A DNA stretch of 5,907 nt from Helicobacteraceae bacterium (GTDB lineage: Bacteria > Campylobacterota > Campylobacteria > Campylobacterales > SZUA-545), in contig JAITEA010000228.1 in the NCBI GenBank assembly GCA_031282285.1, positions 1 through 5,907 of the forward strand. Reading direction: 5' to 3'. The translations under genes were made by a program, and so were the position numbers. A model generated the notes under the pieces. The model worked only from the letters and a program-made list of their open reading frames with translations. It was not told the DNA's origin and searched no databases. Shown piece after piece: positions 5,775-5,907 of this stretch; within the stretch, counting starts at the first letter, position 1, and each line of letters opens with the position of its first letter.

Positions 5775-5907
5775 CTGCCCGTACTCCCGAAGCCGCCCGC
5801 GCCCCGTTTGGTTTCGTCGAGATCGTCGGTTTCGATTAGCCTTGCCTGCGGCGCGGGATTTACCACGGCTTGCGCTATGCGATCGCCCGCGCTGAACTTA
5901 AAGGTTT
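5771..5907 (-). CDS. dut: dUTPase, trimeric type, 3' end only (continues past the right edge)
   Basis: Only the last 44 codons are in the window, ending in TGA at 5771-5773. Motif 4 (GDRIAQ, visible residues 7-12) and the glycine-rich motif 5 ([10 protein letters not shown], residues 34-43) identify the C-terminus of a homotrimeric dUTPase. This enzyme hydrolyses dUTP to dUMP and pyrophosphate, which keeps uracil out of DNA and feeds dTMP synthesis. In the family, the motif 5 arm folds over an active site shared between subunits. Motifs 1-3 must lie upstream of 5907 and are not visible, so I cannot show that the gene is intact. Its stop overlaps the ATG of the next small ORF by 4 nt (ATGA). 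Before the tandem duplication it presumably overlapped argC in the same way. The trimeric type contrasts with Campylobacter jejuni, which uses an unrelated dimeric dUTPase. Confidence 0.9.
   Translation of the reverse strand, partial: TFKFSAGDRIAQAVVNPAPQARLIETDDLDETKRGAGGFGSTGR
5784..5788 (-). promoter_or_regulatory. Ribosome-binding site of the small dut-like ORF (duplicated argC site)
   Basis: This is the same GGGAG with the same 9-nt spacing as at argC, inside the 3' end of dut. The duplication copied the site together with the start codon, so the new ORF inherited a complete initiation signal. Confidence 0.6.

Larger units (their letters stand above)
5763..5907. repeat. Tandem duplication, copy 2 (cut by the window edge)
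   Basis: This is the second copy of the repeat, holding the end of the longer dut gene and the first 12 bases of the small ORF. It matches copy 1 through the last base of the window, so its right end is not seen. The period of 158 is not a multiple of three. The small ORF stays open only because it restarts at the copied ATG rather than reading through from dut. Confidence 0.95.

Noticed and set aside
5605..5907. CRISPR or mobile-element repeat
   Set aside because: There are only two copies of a long unit made of ordinary gene sequence (dut end plus argC start). No spacers, terminal inverted repeats or transposase were seen.
1..5907. tRNA, rRNA, riboswitch or phage att sites
   Set aside because: The window is almost entirely coding on the minus strand with no gap above 9 nt, and no cloverleaf-like or known leader structure was recognised.

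Overview
The window is a single minus-strand gene train, read from position 5907 down to position 1. It looks like part of a Campylobacterota (Epsilonproteobacteria) chromosome. The evidence is the order cheV - cheA with a fused C-terminal receiver (CheAY) - cheW, directly preceded by a metallophosphoesterase of the LpxJ type. I recall this same arrangement from Helicobacter. The DNA is GC-rich by eye and full of GATC and GCGATCGC, which is unusual for a phylum known mainly for AT-rich genomes. The source is therefore more likely an uncultured or divergent lineage than Campylobacter or Helicobacter itself.

Layout in transcription order: the 3' end of dut (trimeric-type dUTPase, 5771 to beyond 5907); a 53-codon ORF (5613-5774) that repeats the dUTPase C-terminus; argC (4594-5616, arginine biosynthesis); an lpxJ-like gene (3825-4604, lipid A biosynthesis); cheV (2869-3819); cheAY (502-2859); and cheW (5-505). 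Junctions are 4-nt ATGA overlaps, an 11-nt overlap, or gaps of 5 and 9 nt. There is no non-coding stretch longer than a few bases, and no RNA gene, CRISPR array or insertion sequence was seen. The three che genes form the core of the chemotaxis signalling array: the CheA kinase, the CheW coupling protein, and CheV, a coupling protein with its own receiver. A sigma70-like promoter at the end of lpxJ may let the che genes be transcribed separately from the housekeeping genes upstream.

The most unusual item is at the right edge. A tandem duplication with a 158-bp period covers the last part of dut plus the first four codons of argC. It has produced an intact extra ORF between dut and argC. This ORF starts with a copy of the argC start (MSKI), carries dUTPase motifs 4 and 5, and ends in an ATGA overlap with argC, just as dut ends on it. 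The visible parts of the two copies differ at 7 of 145 positions, and four of these changes are silent. It may be a real small gene, a decaying duplication, or two strain variants joined by assembly. The window ends inside the second copy, so this cannot be settled here.
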